A stretch of DNA of 18,205 nucleotides from contig JAISQQ010000242.1 of NCBI GenBank assembly GCA_031274075.1, positions 1 through 18,205 of the forward strand. The letters run 5' to 3'. This DNA comes from Accumulibacter sp. (GTDB lineage Bacteria > Pseudomonadota > Gammaproteobacteria > Burkholderiales > Rhodocyclaceae). How positions within the stretch are numbered: position 1 is the stretch's first letter; each line of letters opens with the position of its first letter. Position numbers and translations under genes: made by a program. The notes beneath the pieces were generated by a model, which saw only the letters and a list, made by a program, of their open reading frames with translations, ran no database searches and was not told the origin of the DNA. Positions 14,621-18,205 of the stretch are shown in pieces.

Positions 14621-15931
14621 ATGAAACACATACAGGCCGTTCTATTTTCCGTGATGTTCGCCGCGATGCTGGCGCTGGTTGGTTGCGGCGGTGGGGGTGG
14701 TTCCCATGACAGTGATGGCGGTGATGTCACGCCGCCGGTCTTCAGCATCGCCATCGCGCCGCAGACCGTAGTGATCCAGACTGGCGAGACGCTGACGCTC
14801 GAAGCCACGGTTAATCAGGGCGGCGTCACTTGGCCGGCGGTGGTACAGAACGCCACATTGACTCCGAGCGGCAATACGGTGACCTTTACTACCAATACAT
14901 CAGGCACCTACACGATCACCGTCACGGCGGACAACGATCCGGGCCAGACCGCAACGGCGACGATAATGGCATACAGATTCACGGATATCGCCTATCCGGG
15001 CGCGGATAATACCTACGTTATTGGCATCGACACCTCGGGGCGGGTTTTCGGCTCGTATCAGGACGCCAGTGGTGCCAATAGCGGTTATTCACATGGCTTC
15101 GTGTATGACGGCGCAAGCTACACACCCATCGTTTATCCAAATGCAATCAATACCGACGTTATTGACATCGACGCCTCGGGCCAGGTTTTCGGCTCGTATC
15201 GGGACGCTAGTGGTCAGTACCATGGCTTCATGTATGACGGCACTACCTATGCCTCTATCGATTATCCAAATGCAATCGAAACCCATGTTATTGACATTAA
15301 CGCCTCGGGCCGGGTTCTCGGCTCGTACCGGGACGCCAGTAGTCAGTACCACCATGGCTTCATGTATGATGGCGTGACCTATATACCCATCGTTTATCCA
15401 AATGCAATCAGTACCTCCCCCACTGACATCGACGCATCGGGCCGGGTTCTCGGCCAGTATCGGGACGCCAGTGGTCAGTTCCATAGCTTCATGTATGACG
15501 GCGCGACCTACACACCCATCGTTTATCCAAATGCAATCGCTACCTTCGCTACTGGCATCGACACCTTGGGCCGGGTTTTCGGCTCGTATCGGGACACCAG
15601 TGGTGCCAGTACCAATAGCGGTGATTGGCATGGCTTCGTGTATGACGGCACGACTTACTCACCCATCGTTTATCCGAATGCGAGCGGCGAAACCGAGATT
15701 GTGGGCATTGATGCGGCGGGCCGGATTTTCGGAATTTACCTTATGTCTACGACGGATGGTTCCTTTAACGAACACAGCTTCGTGTACGAGTACGACGGCG
15801 CGGCTTACACCGCCATTGATTATCCGGGCTCAGGTATCACTGATACCGACATGAAAGGCGTCAATGCGCTTGGACAGTTCTTCGGAATGTACAGCGACGC
15901 CACCGGTATTCACTTATTTGTGGCGCACTGA
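14621..15931 (+). CDS. Repeat-containing lipoprotein (HAF-like extracellular repeats)
   Basis: 436 residues. ATG 14621 has AAGGAG six or seven bases upstream. A lipoprotein signal ends in the lipobox LVGC (Cys22), followed by a glycine-rich GGGGGSH linker, so it is probably anchored in the outer or inner membrane. Residues about 40-117 resemble an Ig-like beta domain (FSIAIAPQTVVIQTGETLTL ... GTYTITVTADN). From about 119 come seven repeats of about 40-49 residues. Each has a core IVYPNA, then DIDASGRVFGSYRDASG and HGFMYDGTTY. This resembles the HAF-type extracellular repeat and would suit a beta-propeller or solenoid. The function is unknown. Central repeats are nearly identical at DNA level (CCCATCGTTTATCCAAATGC occurs three times exactly), so recent duplication or recombination is likely. 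It looks less GC-rich than its neighbours and may be acquired. Confidence 0.88.
   Translation: MKHIQAVLFSVMFAAMLALVGCGGGGGSHDSDGGDVTPPVFSIAIAPQTVVIQTGETLTLEATVNQGGVTWPAVVQNATLTPSGNTVTFTTNTSGTYTITVTADNDPGQTATATIMAYRFTDIAYPGADNTYVIGIDTSGRVFGSYQDASGANSGYSHGFVYDGASYTPIVYPNAINTDVIDIDASGQVFGSYRDASGQYHGFMYDGTTYASIDYPNAIETHVIDINASGRVLGSYRDASSQYHHGFMYDGVTYIPIVYPNAISTSPTDIDASGRVLGQYRDASGQFHSFMYDGATYTPIVYPNAIATFATGIDTLGRVFGSYRDTSGASTNSGDWHGFVYDGTTYSPIVYPNASGETEIVGIDAAGRIFGIYLMSTTDGSFNEHSFVYEYDGAAYTAIDYPGSGITDTDMKGVNALGQFFGMYSDATGIHLFVAH
15122..15680 (+). repeat. Intragenic near-identical DNA repeats (about 132 bp period)
   Basis: The sequence around CCCATCGTTTATCCAAATGC recurs near 15125, 15389 and 15513, with a close variant near 15660. 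A related ATCGATTATCCAAATGC lies near 15257. Successive units are about 120-150 bp apart, matching the protein repeat period. Confidence 0.85.
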
Positions 15932-16144
15932 GCGAAAGGCGCGAAAGCAATGCCTGGAGCATTTTCGGTTTAGGTACGGACACGATTCCGTCGTGTGAGC
16001 GTTGTGGTATAAGCTCAAGCACGTCGTCCCGGCTTGCGCTGGGACGACGTGCGTTCCTCAAAATTCCGGATTCCGGCTGTTCGGCTGACAGTAATTCATG
16101 CGGCGGCAAAGCCGCCGCAAACTCTACTGTCCTCCGTCTTCTGT
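15932..16144. other. Convergent intergenic region with hairpins
   Basis: 213 bp between the lipoprotein gene and rplS. It holds the perfect-stem hairpin at 16021-16050 and heptamer element E8. Either could serve as a bidirectional transcription barrier. No small gene is seen. Confidence 0.6.
16021..16050. repeat. Type B hairpin repeat, copy 3 (possible terminator)
   Basis: A 10-bp perfect stem (ACGTCGTCCC / GGGACGACGT) around GGCTTGCGCT, followed by GCGTTCCTCAAAATTCCGGATTC, whose tail matches the copy at 14149. It lies between convergent genes. No U-tract follows, so intrinsic termination is unproven. Confidence 0.7.
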
Positions 16145-16159
16145 CTACTGTCCTCCGAA
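16087..16159. repeat. Heptamer-arm palindromic element, copy E8
   Basis: GACAGTAATTCATGCGG is followed by the core GCGGC-AAA-GCCGC and CGCAAACTCTA. A right arm of four heptamers follows (CTGTCCT, CCGTCTT, CTGTCTA, CTGTCCT). On the minus strand the arm gives the last residues and the TAG of rplS. Confidence 0.85.
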
Positions 16160-16534
16160 CCCGGCGGTGTTCTTCACCTTGCGCGTCAGCTTTTCCTTGA
16201 TGCGCGCCGACTTGCCGGAGCGCTCGCGCAGGTAGTAGAGCTTGGCCCGGCGCACGTCGCCGCGGCGCTTGACCTCGATCGACGCGACCAGCGGGGAATA
16301 GGTCTGGAAGGTTCGCTCGACGCCCTCGCCGGAGGAAATCTTGCGCACGATGAAGCTCGAATTGAGGCCGCGATTGCGCTTGGCGATCACCACGCCTTCG
16401 TAAGCCTGGAGACGCTCGCGCGTGCCTTCCTTGACCTTGACCTGGACGACCACCGTATCGCCGGGGGCGAACTCCGGGACCGTCTTGCCCAATCGGGCGA
16501 TTTCTTCCTGTTCGAGTTGCGCTATCAGATTCAT
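16145..16534 (-). CDS. rplS: 50S ribosomal protein L19
   Basis: 129 residues. [70 protein letters not shown] and [23 protein letters not shown] are unmistakable L19. The protein sits at the 30S/50S interface. ATG 16534 has AAAGGAG at good spacing and overlaps the trmD TGA (ATGA). The C-terminal end (GFGGQ) and the TAG stop come from repeat E8. It is about 14 residues longer than E. coli L19. It is last in the operon rpsP-rimM-trmD-rplS. Confidence 0.98.
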   Translation of the reverse strand: MNLIAQLEQEEIARLGKTVPEFAPGDTVVVQVKVKEGTRERLQAYEGVVIAKRNRGLNSSFIVRKISSGEGVERTFQTYSPLVASIEVKRRGDVRRAKLYYLRERSGKSARIKEKLTRKVKNTAGFGGQ

Positions 16535-17361
16535 TCTAGGACTCCTTTTAAGTTTTCCTGACCGCATTGCTCCTGATACTGCCGCAGGAGTTGCGTTTCC
16601 TCGTTCGACAACGGACGCGCCGCCAGCAAATCCGGCCGCCGCCGCCATGTCCGCCCCAGCGCCTGTTGCAGACGCCAACGGCGGATTGCTTCGTGATGCC
16701 CGGACAACAACACCTCGGGCACCCGCGAACCTTCGTAATCCTCCGGCCGCGTATAGTGCGGGCAATCCAGCAAGCCCGCGACAAACGAATCCTGCGTTGC
16801 CGATCCGGCGTCGTTCAGCACGCCCGGCAACTGCCTGACGATGGCGTCCAGCAAGGCCATCGCCGGGATTTCACCGCCCGAGAGCACGAAATCCCCGATC
16901 GAAATCTCCTCGTCGACACAGCGCGCGATCAGGCGCTCGTCGATCCCTTCATAGCGGCCGCAGAGGAGGATCAGCCCTTCTCCCGCCGCCGCCTCGCGCA
17001 CCGCTTGCATCACCCGCCGGTGCGTCAGCGGCACACCCTGCGGCGACAGATACACTACCCGGCTCCTCGCCGCCCCGGCGGCCAGGAGCCGCTCCCTGGC
17101 CGCGCCGAGCGCCCTTTCCAGCGGCGCGGGCATCATCACCATTCCCGGCCCGCCGCCATACGGACGATCATCGACGCTGCGATAGGCGTCCGTAGCGTAG
17201 TCGCGCGGATTCGTGTACTCCAGGCTCCAGCGCCCCTCCTCCAAGGCCCGGCGCGTCACGCCCGATTGCGTCAGCGCCGCGAACATCTCGGGAAACAGCG
17301 TCACCACCCCGGCCAGGAAACGCGACTCCGACCCAGACCCAGACCCAATATCCCCGCGCAT
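16531..17361 (-). CDS. trmD: tRNA (guanine37-N1)-methyltransferase
   Basis: 276 residues against about 245-255 usual. [51 protein letters not shown] and [11 protein letters not shown] are the SPOUT-family TrmD signatures around the knotted SAM site. It methylates G37 next to the anticodon to keep the reading frame. ATG 17361 lies 8 bp after the rimM stop. It gives an unusual [18 protein letters not shown] leader, partly encoded by three GACCCA hexamers. A GTG start directly before VVTLFPEMF is possible and would give the usual N-terminus. The stop overlaps the rplS start. Confidence 0.97.
   Translation of the reverse strand: MRGDIGSGSGSESRFLAGVVTLFPEMFAALTQSGVTRRALEEGRWSLEYTNPRDYATDAYRSVDDRPYGGGPGMVMMPAPLERALGAARERLLAAGAARSRVVYLSPQGVPLTHRRVMQAVREAAAGEGLILLCGRYEGIDERLIARCVDEEISIGDFVLSGGEIPAMALLDAIVRQLPGVLNDAGSATQDSFVAGLLDCPHYTRPEDYEGSRVPEVLLSGHHEAIRRWRLQQALGRTWRRRPDLLAARPLSNEETQLLRQYQEQCGQENLKGVLE
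17330..17347. repeat. Hexamer repeat (GACCCA)x3 at trmD start
   Basis: Three exact GACCCA units, encoding a GSGSGS stretch at residues 6-11 of TrmD if ATG 17361 is used. It is a small in-frame expansion. Confidence 0.9.
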
Positions 17362-17369
17362 CGCCAGGC

Positions 17370-17876
17370 TCACCAATCCGCCTGCCAATCGGCCAGGATA
17401 CGCCGCCCCGGCAGATCCACATCCCGCACCACGGCATTCACGAAAGGCAACAAGCGTTCCCGGCCTGCCTCGTCCACCACTTGCAACACGTCGTTGGCGC
17501 CCGTGGCGATCAGCCCGGCAACCCGTCCCAGCGGTTGCCCCTGCCCATTCACCACCTCCAGTCCGACGAGATCGCCCCAGTAATACGCCCCACTCTCCGT
17601 CGCCGGCAATTCCTCGCGCGGCGCGCCCACCAGCATTCCCCGCAGCGACTCCGAAGCGTCGCGGTCGGCGATCCCTTCCAGCGTCGCGATCAGCAATCCG
17701 GACCGCTCCCGGCATCGAATCAGGCGCAAACAACGCCACGCCTCCGGCGCGTCGCCCTCGCCGCCGAGCCACCAGCGCGGCATCGCCCCCCAGGATCGCG
17801 GATCGTCGGCAAACGGATGTACCCGCACCGCGCCGCGCAAACCGTAAACATCGACGACCTTGCCAAGCACGACCAT
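17370..17876 (-). CDS. rimM: 16S rRNA processing protein RimM
   Basis: 168 residues from ATG 17876. [26 protein letters not shown] is the RimM N-terminal beta barrel. [30 protein letters not shown] and [17 protein letters not shown] form the PRC-barrel end. It helps mature the 30S head and binds S19. An in-frame TTG at 17912, 4 bp after the rpsP stop, would add 12 residues ([11 protein letters not shown]...). The family usually starts at MVVLGR-like sequence, so I prefer ATG, but neither start has a well-placed Shine-Dalgarno sequence. It is second in the operon. Confidence 0.95.
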   Translation of the reverse strand: MVVLGKVVDVYGLRGAVRVHPFADDPRSWGAMPRWWLGGEGDAPEAWRCLRLIRCRERSGLLIATLEGIADRDASESLRGMLVGAPREELPATESGAYYWGDLVGLEVVNGQGQPLGRVAGLIATGANDVLQVVDEAGRERLLPFVNAVVRDVDLPGRRILADWQADW

Positions 17877-17916
17877 GCCGGCGGACGGCGCGCCGCCTTC
17901 CTCCCCGGCCAACGGA

Positions 17917-18174
17917 TCAGGCCGCGGCGACGGCCTTGGCGGACTGTTTGACCAGGCGCGTCACGGTCGGCGACAGCCTGGCGCCCTGCTGCTGCCAGTA
18001 GCTCAAGCGATCCACCGCGACCCGCAGACCTTCCTCGTTGGCCGAAGCGACAGGATTGTAAAACCCGATACGCTCGATGAACCGCCCGTCACGACGAGTG
18101 CGCGAATCGGCCACGACCACGCTGTAGAACGGCCGCTTCTTCGCGCCGCCACGAGCAAGACGAATGACTACCAT
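17917..18174 (-). CDS. rpsP: 30S ribosomal protein S16
   Basis: 85 residues. [41 protein letters not shown] is canonical S16, and the tail [11 protein letters not shown] is usual for the family. ATG 18174 has GGAAAA upstream. It is the first gene of rpsP-rimM-trmD-rplS. The operon promoter is probably outside the window, since only 31 bp remain. Confidence 0.98.
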   Translation of the reverse strand: MVVIRLARGGAKKRPFYSVVVADSRTRRDGRFIERIGFYNPVASANEEGLRVAVDRLSYWQQQGARLSPTVTRLVKQSAKAVAAA

Positions 18175-18205
18175 GAGATATTTTCCGAATCCAGAAAAAA
18201 GGGAG

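Noticed and set aside
15960..16080. Intrinsic terminator for the lipoprotein at 16021-16050
   Set aside because: The stem is strong, but no T-run follows on either strand, so it is listed as a repeat with only possible terminator function.
35..16159. Heptamer arrays considered as a CRISPR array
   Set aside because: The period is 7 bp with no spacers, and the copies are kilobases apart. No Cas-like gene is present.

Overview
The window is GC-rich, tightly packed bacterial chromosome. The order xseB-ispA-dxs-folE2, the order rpsP-rimM-trmD-rplS and an Aas/LplT phospholipid-repair pair point to a betaproteobacterium, most plausibly Rhodocyclales-like. The taxonomic placement is inferred from gene order and protein flavour, not from a search.

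Layout. (1) 56-5321, minus strand: an ArsR-type regulator, then a fused acyltransferase/acyl-ACP synthetase (aas), a Tat-exported amidohydrolase-like protein and an LplT-like MFS flippase. The genes are separated by 34 and 68 bp and the last two overlap by 8 bp, so this is probably one operon for lysophospholipid uptake and re-acylation. (2) 5574-7121, plus: a sodium:solute symporter, convergent with a SpoIIAA-like/two-domain rhodanese fusion (7178-8395, minus), followed by an EamA-type transporter (8548-9399, minus). (3) 9400-10028: a gene-free patchwork of repeats. (4) 10029-13930, plus: xseB, ispA, dxs and folE2, tightly spaced, for isoprenoid precursors and a folate-type pterin step. (5) 13931-14620: gene-free, with repeats, a 14-C tract and terminator-like hairpins. 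It leads into a 436-aa lipoprotein of about seven ~44-aa repeats (14621-15931). (6) 16145-18174, minus: the ribosomal/tRNA operon rpsP-rimM-trmD-rplS, with start/stop overlaps.

The most unusual signal is between the genes. At least eight copies of a dispersed palindromic element occur here. Each has a GC-rich hairpin core (GGCGCGAAGCGCC-like, flanked by TAATNTTTGCGG) and arms made of tandem 7-bp units, usually AGGACAG on one side and CTGTCCT on the other. All six genes whose 3' end meets a copy read into it, so the element supplies their last codons and stop codon. One copy uses a different heptamer on both arms, yet the two arms still complement each other. I know of no named family with this architecture. 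It is the best candidate here for something undescribed.

Other repeat classes share the same gaps: a GGGACCCAGTTCGTT-type hairpin, a GTAGGGCGG-type inverted repeat and a GCGGGGC-TGGT-GCCCCGC hairpin. I saw no tRNA or rRNA gene, CRISPR array, prophage gene or transposase gene.
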